Below are positions 52,264 to 60,972 of a DNA stretch of 64,000 bases, one piece after another. Both the position numbers and the translations under genes were made by a program. Positions within the stretch are counted from its first letter, which is position 1; each line of letters opens with the position of its first letter. Source of the stretch: Clostridiales bacterium (lineage in GTDB: Bacteria; Bacillota; Clostridia; Christensenellales; Aristaeellaceae). Location: the NCBI GenBank assembly GCA_017569285.1, contig CP069419.1:1736001-1800000 (forward strand), in the 5' to 3' direction. The notes beneath the pieces are model-generated. The model did no database searches, was not told the DNA's origin, and saw only the letters and a program-made list of their open reading frames with translations.

Positions 52264-54789
52264 ATGAGTGAGTATCGGGTCGATATGACATCTCTCAGGG
52301 ATCAAAACACGAAATATTATTCGTCCAGCGGAAAAATGCAGGAGGACGGCGCGGAATTCATGAGTGCGGTAGGCGCACTTTGGAGCAGTAAGTGCTTTGA
52401 GGGAAAAGCGGCTACGAAAATCCATGACTATATGGATGCCACCTATCAGAATTCAATCGATCTGATCGGACAGACCATGCAGCTGATTGCCTCGAATTTT
52501 ACAGCCTATGTCGGGAAATACACTGCCATGGATGAAGATTATGGCGCAATCATCCATACCATGGTACTGAAGGATATTGCCGGTGAACTGAAAGATAAAT
52601 TAAAGAAGGATTTCGAGAATTCAAACGGAACGTTTGTTACAACCAGTACCAACTTGCTTAATTCCGGCGATATGAGGGACAGTTACGATTCCGGAAAGGG
52701 ATCGGAACTGGTGACAAAAACAGAAGAACTGATTAAGCAGGTTGAGAAATGGGAACAGGATATCCGAACCATTGAAGAAGTTGATTACAAAAACGAATTC
52801 TCGGAAATTGACGCTTGCCTTGACAAGCTGGAAAGTATGCTGCAGTTCCAGCTGGACGGGGATCCGGAGAAGTTCAACAAAGCCGGATACCAGGCAAAAC
52901 TGAACGATGCGGGGAGCGCGTTCCTGGCCCTGGCGGATAAAACCCAGCAGAAAGAAAAGCAGATAGAAACAGCGCTGGAAACGCTGCAAAAGCAGGAAGA
53001 AACCAAACAGGCTGATATACAGCGGGAAAAGGAAGAACGGCAAAAGAAAGCTGCATTCTGGGGCTTTGTAACCGACGTGGTCTGCACCGTGGTTACCGTA
53101 GCGGCTACGGCAACACTTGGTCCGGTCGGCACCGTGGTAACCGGCGCGATTACCGGAGCGGTCAAGAGTGCGATTCATGAAGGCCTGGATCAGTGGGCGG
53201 AAACCGGCGCGAGTTTTGGCAAGCTGGACTGGGGCAAGATTGCGCTTAAGGGTGCGATCGGAGGTGCAGCCGGTGCGGCGACTTCCTTCATTGGGGTAAA
53301 GGCAGACGGCGCATTAAGGGGACTGGCTGGATCCGCACTGAAACAGGCCGGGAAGAAGCTGGCGATCAATACGATCAAAGGGGTTGCAGAGACAGGTGTA
53401 TCCCATCTGGAAACTGGCCTGAATACACTGGTGGATTCCAGGTATGCCGGCAAGAGCTGGAAGGATTCATTCAAGGATGCCGGAAAGGCTGCTGTTTCGG
53501 ACCTGGGGAAAGACCTGGTCACATCGGTCGGATCCAACATGCTGGATTTCGGAACCGGCCGGATGAAGGATGGATTCCTCAAATCAACGATAAAAGTTGG
53601 TGGAAACGCAGTGGTCGGAGCAACGGCATACAGTTTAGAATGTGCTGTGAATCCCGACAAAAAGTGGGATAAGATGGAAATGTGGGGTGCAGCCGCAGAA
53701 AGCGGATTCAGCTCGCTGACCAACGAATTGGGTGATGCTCTTGGAAACAAGACAGGATACAAGCAATGGATCAAGAGCAGTGACGGGAACAAGGCGGGCC
53801 AGTATATTTCCACGGCACTGACCGGCGGGTTTACGAATGTCATCTCTTCCAGCGGCAGCAAGCTGTTCGGCACATTTGTCAGCGAAGGTGTGGACGGAGT
53901 CAAGGAAAAGCTTTCGGACGATGATTTCTACTATTCAATGGGAAAGGATTTTGTCAAGGGCGGAAGCAAGAACGTTGCCGGAAAATACAAGGCCGACCAT
54001 ACGGGCGGCAAGACAAAAACGGTAAAAACAGAGACGCGCACAGATGAAAAAACCGGTGAAAAGTATGAAGTGAAAACAGAACGGATTTATTATGACAAAG
54101 ACAGGACATATAAATACGTTGAAAAGGAAACTGAGACCAGAACCGTGACCGGAGAAGGCAGAGCGCAGACGAAGGAAGGAAAGATCACATACCGGGAGAA
54201 CGGCGAAGTTGTCGGCGAAGGAGAAGTAAGATCTTCTGTAGACGCGAAGACGAAGAAAGAAACGGTTGAATATGAGCGGTCCAGCTATGACTATGGCAAG
54301 GGCGATGCAGCCGCCGGTCACACATATACCAAAACTGTTACGGATGAGAACGGGAATGTAACGAAAAAGGAATATTCAACCAACAGTACCCGCGGGAAGT
54401 ATTCAACAAAGGAAGAAAATATCACAAAGAACGAAGACGGGTCCTCGGTCAAGGAAACGCATAAGACATCCAAAGAATACGATGAGAAGGACCCGAGCTT
54501 CGGGAAACATACGACAACGGACGAAAAAACCACAACGTATAAAGATGAGCGCCGGGTTAAGGAGACTGAGAAGAGAACCCGGGAAGAAGATCAGACAATT
54601 ACCGGAAGAGGCCGCGTGAAGACAGAATACTCAGAGTCAACCACGGAACGGGATGCCGGGAAGGTTCGGGAAAAAACAACCTATGGCAAGGAAACCGAAA
54701 CGGTTCAGAAAACAAGAAGCAGCAACCCGAACAGCGGATGGGAAACTACGAAGGAATCTCATAAGACAGGCCGGACAGAATATCAGTGA
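52264..54789 (+). CDS. LXG-like type VII substrate with charged repeat tail
   Basis: An 841-aa protein. Residues 1-250 are an LXG-like helical domain with SSKCFEGKAATKIHDYMDATY, where Phe replaces the Leu of L-x-G. A coiled coil (about 235-280) is followed by a hydrophobic Gly/Ala region (about 285-400) like that of the first LXG protein, then about 180 mixed residues. The last 250 residues are almost entirely Lys, Glu, Thr, Arg, Ser and Tyr in beta-prone alternating repeats (KTKTVKTETRTDEKTGEKYEV and similar). No toxin domain or immunity gene is recognised. The ATG at 52264 is preferred to an upstream in-frame ATG at 52216. Confidence 0.68.
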   Translation: MSEYRVDMTSLRDQNTKYYSSSGKMQEDGAEFMSAVGALWSSKCFEGKAATKIHDYMDATYQNSIDLIGQTMQLIASNFTAYVGKYTAMDEDYGAIIHTMVLKDIAGELKDKLKKDFENSNGTFVTTSTNLLNSGDMRDSYDSGKGSELVTKTEELIKQVEKWEQDIRTIEEVDYKNEFSEIDACLDKLESMLQFQLDGDPEKFNKAGYQAKLNDAGSAFLALADKTQQKEKQIETALETLQKQEETKQADIQREKEERQKKAAFWGFVTDVVCTVVTVAATATLGPVGTVVTGAITGAVKSAIHEGLDQWAETGASFGKLDWGKIALKGAIGGAAGAATSFIGVKADGALRGLAGSALKQAGKKLAINTIKGVAETGVSHLETGLNTLVDSRYAGKSWKDSFKDAGKAAVSDLGKDLVTSVGSNMLDFGTGRMKDGFLKSTIKVGGNAVVGATAYSLECAVNPDKKWDKMEMWGAAAESGFSSLTNELGDALGNKTGYKQWIKSSDGNKAGQYISTALTGGFTNVISSSGSKLFGTFVSEGVDGVKEKLSDDDFYYSMGKDFVKGGSKNVAGKYKADHTGGKTKTVKTETRTDEKTGEKYEVKTERIYYDKDRTYKYVEKETETRTVTGEGRAQTKEGKITYRENGEVVGEGEVRSSVDAKTKKETVEYERSSYDYGKGDAAAGHTYTKTVTDENGNVTKKEYSTNSTRGKYSTKEENITKNEDGSSVKETHKTSKEYDEKDPSFGKHTTTDEKTTTYKDERRVKETEKRTREEDQTITGRGRVKTEYSESTTERDAGKVREKTTYGKETETVQKTRSSNPNSGWETTKESHKTGRTEYQ

Positions 54790-54852
54790 TCATAAAAAGC
54801 GGAATGGATTCAATTGAAGCGAACCTCAATAATCATAAAGGAGTGACTTGTT

Positions 54853-55185
54853 ATGGCACGGATCAATTATCTTCCCCTGGGCAGCGTGGTATTACTGAAT
54901 GGCGGTTCTCAGAAACTGATTATCATCGGTCGGGCGCTCAGCGTTACGCGCGGCGGAAAAGAATTCTATTTTGATTATGGCGGAGTGCTTCATCCGCAGG
55001 GCCTGATCAATAATGAGATGGCGTACTTCAACCATGATGACATTCATACGGTATACTTCACCGGGTACAACGATGAGGGAACACGGGACCTGACAGAGGT
55101 CATCAATGACTATGTGGAGAGTCATCCGGACCTGAATCGCTGTACAATCGAAGAGTGGGAAGAGGCCGGAGCAGCAGAAGAATAA
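54853..55185 (+). CDS. DUF4176-type T7SS-associated protein (copy 2)
   Basis: A 110-aa paralogue of the protein at 49957, with INYLPLGSVVLLNGGSQKLIIIGRAL at the start and FDYGGVLHPQGLINNEMAYFNHDDI in the middle. It follows the second LXG gene by 63 nt with AAAGGAG. It could be an accessory or immunity factor for that substrate. A terminator follows. Confidence 0.82.
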   Translation: MARINYLPLGSVVLLNGGSQKLIIIGRALSVTRGGKEFYFDYGGVLHPQGLINNEMAYFNHDDIHTVYFTGYNDEGTRDLTEVINDYVESHPDLNRCTIEEWEEAGAAEE

Positions 55186-55196
55186 CCGGAGGCAGA

Positions 55197-55223
55197 AAAA
55201 CCGCGGGAAACCACGGTTTTTTT
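55197..55223 (+). terminator. Terminator after DUF4176 copy 2
   Basis: Stem AAAACCGCGG with CCACGGTTTT (one mismatch), GAAA tetraloop, then a run of T to 55223. Confidence 0.75.
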
Positions 55224-55360
55224 GTTTGCAGTTATAATATTGAAGGATGCAAAATCAAGCTCGGTCTGACGGAAAACACCGAAAAATGGACTGGCTTGTC
55301 GAGGACGAATAATACCGGGTGGAAATACAGCCGGAATCATGGGAAAAAGCCGCCTGAACA

Positions 55361-55389
55361 TTGACATTCAACGGGAAAGATGGTAGAGT
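55361..55389 (+). promoter_or_regulatory. Promoter of the core type VII operon
   Basis: TTGACA (55361-55366), 17 nt, TAGAGT (55384-55389), about 97 nt before the third DUF4176 gene. The stretch 55224-55360 holds no gene. Confidence 0.6.
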
Positions 55390-55486
55390 TTTAACGATTA
55401 AGAAGATTGCGGGTTGAGGTGCTTTCTTTTTTATTCAGCCCGTGCCAAACCTGAAAAATAAAATAATACCTGAAGAGGGGAAAACC

Positions 55487-55795
55487 ATGGCAAACATTCA
55501 TTTCTGCCCATTGGGCAGCATTGTGATACTGAATGACAGCGACCGTAAATTTGTGGTGATGGCCCGTGGGCTCAATGTCCGTCGTCACAATAAGGTTTTC
55601 TTCTTTGATTATGGCGGCGTTCCGTATCCGGAAGGTCTGACCGGCGACCAGATGATGTATTTCAATCATAACGGGATCAAAAAAATCGTATTCCGCGGAT
55701 ATGAAGACAAAGATGATAAGACCATACAGGATGCCCTGAACCGTTTCCTGGCGGAGCATCCGAATATTGAACGTGCCGACGCTCAAAACTGGTGA
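55487..55795 (+). CDS. DUF4176-type T7SS-associated protein (copy 3)
   Basis: A 102-aa third copy: FCPLGSIVILNDSDRKFVVMARGL, FDYGGVPYPEGLTGDQMMYFNHNGI and an acidic tail. It differs from the others in having a polar DSDRK turn instead of GG. It heads the operon with FHA, YukD, EssC and kinase genes, so at least this copy is tied to the secretion machine rather than to one substrate. The ATG at 55487 follows GAAGAGGGG. Confidence 0.8.
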   Translation: MANIHFCPLGSIVILNDSDRKFVVMARGLNVRRHNKVFFFDYGGVPYPEGLTGDQMMYFNHNGIKKIVFRGYEDKDDKTIQDALNRFLAEHPNIERADAQNW

Positions 55796-55823
55796 ATAAC
55801 CTGCGAACGGAGGATATAAGTGA

Positions 55824-56204
55824 ATGTTCTGGAAAAAAGAAGAAGCCCCTTATGAACCGATTGTCCAGGTTCAGAAGAAGTTTGTTCCCGCGCTGTATAT
55901 CTGCGGGATGAACACGCCGGAATGTACGCAGCTGCTGATTGACAAAGAGACATTCACGATCGGAAGCGGCCGGGACAATGACGGCGTGCTGGAATTCCCG
56001 GGGCTTGGACTGAGCCGGCAGCACTGCCGGATTGAATGCGGAGATGACGGGTATACGCTGACAGACCTGAAATCAACCAACGGCACCTATGTGAACGGGA
56101 AACGACTGCTTCCGGGGGTCGAGACTTCCATCAAAAGCGGTGACCAGATCCGGCTGGGTATGTCGGTATTCACCGTGGAGGAAATCATTCAGGAGGATAT
56201 CTGA
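55824..56204 (+). CDS. FHA-domain protein
   Basis: A 126-aa protein of one forkhead-associated domain (about residues 38-120) after a short extension with a basic patch. The phospho-threonine-binding motifs are intact: GSGRDN, LSRQHCRI and LKSTNGTYVNG. FHA domains bind phosphothreonine, so the transmembrane kinase encoded downstream in the same operon is its natural partner, and EssC has its own N-terminal FHA-like region. It probably carries the phosphorylation signal to the secretion machine. Confidence 0.92.
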   Translation: MFWKKEEAPYEPIVQVQKKFVPALYICGMNTPECTQLLIDKETFTIGSGRDNDGVLEFPGLGLSRQHCRIECGDDGYTLTDLKSTNGTYVNGKRLLPGVETSIKSGDQIRLGMSVFTVEEIIQEDI

Positions 56205-56205
56205 C

Positions 56206-56433
56206 ATGAATACGTCCATCGTTGTATTGCATCTGCCGGACGGGAGCATACGGGATGTGGAGATCCCGATGGATATCAGTGCTGAACAGCTGATCAACGC
56301 GCTTCATCAGGGCCTTGGGCTGACGGGAAGAAAACCGGCAGCCCTGCGGGCGGAAAACCCAATCGCGTATCTGAGCGGAAACACCAAGGTAGCAGATTAC
56401 GGAATTCATAACGGAACCGCACTGTACTATTAA
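56206..56433 (+). CDS. esaB: Ubiquitin-like YukD/EsaB protein
   Basis: A 75-aa ubiquitin-fold protein of the YukD/EsaB family, a cytoplasmic component of type VII systems. IVVLHLPDGSIRDVEIPMDISAEQLINAL gives the first strands and helix and GNTKVADYGIHNGTALYY the conserved end. The ATG at 56206 follows AGGAGG and is 1 nt from the FHA stop. No Gly-Gly tail is present, so it is not conjugated like ubiquitin. Confidence 0.9.
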   Translation: MNTSIVVLHLPDGSIRDVEIPMDISAEQLINALHQGLGLTGRKPAALRAENPIAYLSGNTKVADYGIHNGTALYY

Positions 56434-56448
56434 AGGAGCAGCCTGGAA

Positions 56449-59400
56449 ATGAAACAGATACGATGGACGATCGCAACGCCTGATACAGAGACATCATTTA
56501 CGCTGCCGCAGCCCTGCCGTCTGTTTACAATCGGCAGGGACCGGACGGATATTGCCGTTTACAGCAAAGCCGGTGTAAAGCTGACCTGTATGGTATCCGA
56601 AGAGCAGGTTGTACTCCGGGGTGAGGGCGAAACCCGGATTCAGAACGGGGACGGGGAAGCCCAGACGCTGACGGTTTTCGATGATACAACGGTGACTGTG
56701 ACTCACCGGGATGCCGGCACAGTGTTTACGCTGACTGTGACATTTGCGGAAGAAGATCAGCCGGTGTATGACAGGCGGATTGAACTGCTGGACGGAACGC
56801 ATTCATTTGGCAGCGACCTGGACGCAACGGTGACTGTACCGACAATCGGGCAGGGCCAGACGGCGTTTTTCCTGATTCATGAAAACGATCATACATTCAT
56901 TCAGCCCGGAGATGTTCCGCTTGGCGTATATGTCAACGAGAGCCGGGTAATGGAAGGCCAGCAGGTTGAGCTGAATCCGTATGATTTTATCTTTACGGCA
57001 GGAAGTACGTTTGTGTATACCGGGAACCGGATGCTGATGACCACGAATGACATCCAGGTGAATGCCCTGAACTACCGGGACCGGACGGATTCCATCAGCC
57101 ACCTGGAATATCCGCATATGATCCGGACCAGCCGGTATCACTATGTGATTCCGTCCGAAGAAATTGAAGTGCTGGATCCGCCGAAGCTGCAGGACAAGGG
57201 AAAACAGAATATCCTGATGACGCTGATGCCGCTGATTGCCATGGTGGCCCTGGTGCTGGTGATGAACCGGACCGGCGGCGGCGCGGGGTCCATGCTGATG
57301 AGCGTTGGCATGATGGGTGTCGGTGCGATTACAAGTGTTTATACAATTCTGCGGGACAAGAAAGAATACCGGGAAAAGGCCGCGAAGCGCCTGACGGACT
57401 ATTCCGAATACCTGCAGGAGCGGGAAACATATATCCAGGCCTGCCGGGAAGATGAACGGGAAGTGATGAAGAATATCTACATCAGCCCGGAACAGGAACT
57501 GCAGAATGTACGGGAATTTTCCCCGGAGCTGTTTGACCGTACAGCTGCGGATGAAGATTTCCTGCATATCCGGCTGGGATACGGCCGGCTGCTCAGCAGG
57601 CGCCAGGTCAAACGGACGCCGCATAAGGAACTGAGCGAACAGGATCAAATGATCCATGAGCCGGAACGGCTGCAGGAAAAATACCGCTATAATGATAACC
57701 TGCCGGGTGTGATCGATGCAACGAAAGCGAACGCGATCGGCGTCCTGGGAGACATGACCAGCCTTCGCGAGACCATGAATATCGCGACGCTGGACCTGGT
57801 TACCCGGCACCTGCCGGAGGATGTGGAGCTCTACCTGCTTTGCGACCGGGATTTTGATGACCAGCTGAATGCCTACCGGATGCTGCCCCATGTCTGGAAC
57901 GGCCAGATGAACCGACGGAATATCGCCAATGACATGGAAAGCCGCAACCTGATGCTGGAGGAGCTTTACAAGCGCCTTGCGGATCGGGAGGCTTCAGAAG
58001 GAGCGGCGGGATCCTGGATCGTGATTTATGTGCATTCCGACAGTGAAGTGATGCAGCACCCGCTGATGAAGTTTATTCCCCGGGCGGCGGAGCTTCACGT
58101 GGTGTTTGTTTTCTGGTCCGAACAGCGGGAAGACCAGCCGATTGGCTGTACGGTAATGGTCCGCTTGTTCAATAACCAGATGGGCGGGGTTATTGTCGAC
58201 ATGTATGACAAGAATCCGGACCAGCCGTTCCAGTACCAGGCAGTGCCGGATGAGGTGCTGGAAGAAGTCGGGCGGCATCTGTCGCCGGTATATGTCAGTG
58301 AGATCAGCCTGGCCAGCCAGCTGACCGATAAATATACCCTGTATGATACGCTGAAGATCAGCGAACCGAAAGCAGAACAGGTGCTGGAGAACTGGAAGGC
58401 GCATTCTCCCCAGAAATCGCTTTCGGTACCAATCGGCATTGCCAGCAACAATGCCCTGCAGTACCTGGACCTGCATGAAAAAGCCCATGGACCGCACGGA
58501 CTTGTGGCAGGTACAACCGGTTCGGGTAAGAGCGAGGTCATCATCAGCTACCTGATGTCCCTGTGCTGGCATTTCTCTCCGGAAGATGTGAATATTGTGG
58601 TGATTGACTTTAAGGGCGGCGGTATGGGCAACCAGCTGGAAGGCCTGCCGCACCTGACGAGCGTGATTACCAACCTGGGAGCGGGTGAATTACTGCGTTC
58701 CCTGGCGTCCATCAAAGCGGAACTGATTGTACGCCAACAGATGCTGGCAGACGCCAAGGTCGGCAATATCAGCGATTACACCCGGGAGTATAAGGCCGGA
58801 CGGCTGGAAAAGCCGCTGCCGCATCTGCTGCTGGTGGTGGATGAGTTTGCTGAACTGAAGGCGCAGCAGCCGGAGTTCATGGATGAGCTGATTTCTGCGG
58901 CCCGTATCGGCCGAAGCCTGGGGGTGCACCTGATTCTTTCCACCCAGAAGCCCCATGGTGTTGTGAACGACCAGATCCTGAGCAATATGGACTTCCGGAT
59001 GTGCCTGCGTGTGCAGACCCGGGAGGACTCCAACGAAATGCTGGAATCCCCGCTGGCGGCGGAAATCCGGGAGCCGGGCCGCGCTTACATTAAAGTGAAC
59101 CGGGCGGAGATGTTCCAGCTGTTCCAGTCTGGCTACAGCGGCGGTTCCATCGCGACGACCGGGGACAAGCAGAATGCGTTCCAGGTGAACGAAGTATCGC
59201 TGACCGGCCGCCGGAAGATCCTGTTCCGGTATGCTCCGCCGAAGAAGAGCGAGGACGAAAAGGCGAAAATCATTACCCAGTTCATGACGGTGCGGGAAGC
59301 GATTATCGACGCGTACAAGCAGTCCGGGATTGCGGAACCCCGGAAGCTTTGCCTGCCTCCGCTTCCGAGCGAAAAGGAATGGGAGCCCGCTGAAACGGAA

Positions 59401-60957
59401 TCCAGGTACCAGGTGCCCATTGGCCTGGTGGATATTCCGTCTGTCCAGATCCAGGTCCCCCTGACGGTTGACCTGACGGGCAAAAACCTGATGATTGTCG
59501 GCGGAAGCCAGATGGGTAAGACGACCATGCTGCAGACGATCATCCGGGCTGCGGCTGAAAACATGACTTCCAAAGAGGTCGGCTTCTATGTGATGGACTT
59601 CAACTCCGGTGTCTTCAAAACCATGGAGAAGCTGAGTGTGATCGGCGGTGTGGTGACACTGGATGATGAAGAACGGATGAAGAACCTGATCAAGATGCTC
59701 CGCACGGAGATCGCGGTCCGGAAGGAAAAACTGCTTGAGGCCAGCGTGCTGACATTCCCGGCGTATCTGGAAACAGGTGCGGATGACATGTCGGCAATGG
59801 TGCTGATGATCGACAACTTTGTCGTCTTCAAGGAAGTATATGATGAAAAATATGGCGGAGAACTCCTGCAGATTCTCCGGGACGGTCCGGCAGTCGGACT
59901 GTCGGTGATTGTGACAACCGCCCAGGCAAGCGCGCTGGGATATAAACGGATCTGCTACTTTGATAACCGGATTGCTTTCCATTGCTCGGATACATCTGAA
60001 TACAGCTCCGCACTGGAAGGATGCCGGCGGACACTGCCGGAAATCCCCGGCCGTGTTTTGCTGCGCATGAACAAGGAACTGGTGGAGGCGCAGGTGTACC
60101 AGCCGTTTGCCGGCGAGAATGATCAGGAGAGATCCGCCGACAGCAAGCGGTTTATCAGTGAACACTCCGCGGGAGAACGGACCCAGATGATTCCGGAGAT
60201 TCCGACTGTGCTGACTCCGGATGTGGTGACGGGAATGTTCGGAAGCAAGTACGGCGGCCAGAGCATTCCTTATGCGCTGAGCTACAGCGAAGTCGAGCCC
60301 ATGTGGCTGGATATGACAGCTGATTTTGAAATCTCCCTGATCGGCACACCCAAGGTGGGCAATGGCGACAAGACGATGCTGCGCTTCCTGATGGAATATG
60401 CCGTCAAGTATCCGGATGCGATCAATATCCGGGTGGTGGACGGATATGAGAAGGCGTTGCGGCAGTACAGTGAAGCGGACAATATTACGTATTCACTGGA
60501 AGCCGCGGACGCTCCGGTGTTCGTGGGTGAAGTTGCGGAGATTGCCCGCGACCGGTTTGACCAGGTGGATGACAACGGAATGGGTATCCTGGATGACATG
60601 CCGGCGGAGGTTGTGGTTCTGAATTCAATGGAAGCAATCACCGCTGTTTCCGAGGATAAGGAAGCGATGCGCCAGTTTGAGCGGATGAGCCAGAGATACC
60701 GGCGGATGAGGATCTTCTTCGTATTTGCCGGAATTGACAATAAGGCGGTTTCCTACAGCGGACCGGAGCTGCTGAAGCATATCCGTGATACACGCCAGGC
60801 AATTATCTTTGAAAATGCAGGTCAGATCAAATTCTTTGATATCGGGCTGATGGAAATCCGCGCCAATGCGGAAAAACTCGGCCGGGATGATGCGTTCTTC
60901 GTATCTGAGGAAAAACTGCAGCGTATCCGCCTGGTTTCACCGGGGTCACAGGAATAA
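56449..60957 (+). CDS. essC: Type VII secretion ATPase EssC/YukBA
   Basis: The motor of the type VII system, 1502 aa. The first 200 residues are two FHA-like beta domains without the full phosphopeptide motif. Two membrane helices lie near 248-300 (ILMTLMPLIAMVALVLVM and SVGMMGVGAITSVYTIL). Three FtsK/SpoIIIE-type ATPase domains follow. Domain 1 is complete: GTTGSGKS at 688-695 and VVDEFAE with D798/E799. Domain 2 has GGSQMGKTT (1018-1026), but its Walker B reads MIDN with Asn1123 for Glu. Domain 3 has an altered P-loop, GTPKVGNGDKT at 1299-1309. This matches EssC, where only the first site is canonical. It starts 15 nt after esaB. Confidence 0.96.
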   Translation: MKQIRWTIATPDTETSFTLPQPCRLFTIGRDRTDIAVYSKAGVKLTCMVSEEQVVLRGEGETRIQNGDGEAQTLTVFDDTTVTVTHRDAGTVFTLTVTFAEEDQPVYDRRIELLDGTHSFGSDLDATVTVPTIGQGQTAFFLIHENDHTFIQPGDVPLGVYVNESRVMEGQQVELNPYDFIFTAGSTFVYTGNRMLMTTNDIQVNALNYRDRTDSISHLEYPHMIRTSRYHYVIPSEEIEVLDPPKLQDKGKQNILMTLMPLIAMVALVLVMNRTGGGAGSMLMSVGMMGVGAITSVYTILRDKKEYREKAAKRLTDYSEYLQERETYIQACREDEREVMKNIYISPEQELQNVREFSPELFDRTAADEDFLHIRLGYGRLLSRRQVKRTPHKELSEQDQMIHEPERLQEKYRYNDNLPGVIDATKANAIGVLGDMTSLRETMNIATLDLVTRHLPEDVELYLLCDRDFDDQLNAYRMLPHVWNGQMNRRNIANDMESRNLMLEELYKRLADREASEGAAGSWIVIYVHSDSEVMQHPLMKFIPRAAELHVVFVFWSEQREDQPIGCTVMVRLFNNQMGGVIVDMYDKNPDQPFQYQAVPDEVLEEVGRHLSPVYVSEISLASQLTDKYTLYDTLKISEPKAEQVLENWKAHSPQKSLSVPIGIASNNALQYLDLHEKAHGPHGLVAGTTGSGKSEVIISYLMSLCWHFSPEDVNIVVIDFKGGGMGNQLEGLPHLTSVITNLGAGELLRSLASIKAELIVRQQMLADAKVGNISDYTREYKAGRLEKPLPHLLLVVDEFAELKAQQPEFMDELISAARIGRSLGVHLILSTQKPHGVVNDQILSNMDFRMCLRVQTREDSNEMLESPLAAEIREPGRAYIKVNRAEMFQLFQSGYSGGSIATTGDKQNAFQVNEVSLTGRRKILFRYAPPKKSEDEKAKIITQFMTVREAIIDAYKQSGIAEPRKLCLPPLPSEKEWEPAETESRYQVPIGLVDIPSVQIQVPLTVDLTGKNLMIVGGSQMGKTTMLQTIIRAAAENMTSKEVGFYVMDFNSGVFKTMEKLSVIGGVVTLDDEERMKNLIKMLRTEIAVRKEKLLEASVLTFPAYLETGADDMSAMVLMIDNFVVFKEVYDEKYGGELLQILRDGPAVGLSVIVTTAQASALGYKRICYFDNRIAFHCSDTSEYSSALEGCRRTLPEIPGRVLLRMNKELVEAQVYQPFAGENDQERSADSKRFISEHSAGERTQMIPEIPTVLTPDVVTGMFGSKYGGQSIPYALSYSEVEPMWLDMTADFEISLIGTPKVGNGDKTMLRFLMEYAVKYPDAINIRVVDGYEKALRQYSEADNITYSLEAADAPVFVGEVAEIARDRFDQVDDNGMGILDDMPAEVVVLNSMEAITAVSEDKEAMRQFERMSQRYRRMRIFFVFAGIDNKAVSYSGPELLKHIRDTRQAIIFENAGQIKFFDIGLMEIRANAEKLGRDDAFFVSEEKLQRIRLVSPGSQE

Positions 60958-60972
60958 CAGGAGGGAAAGGAC

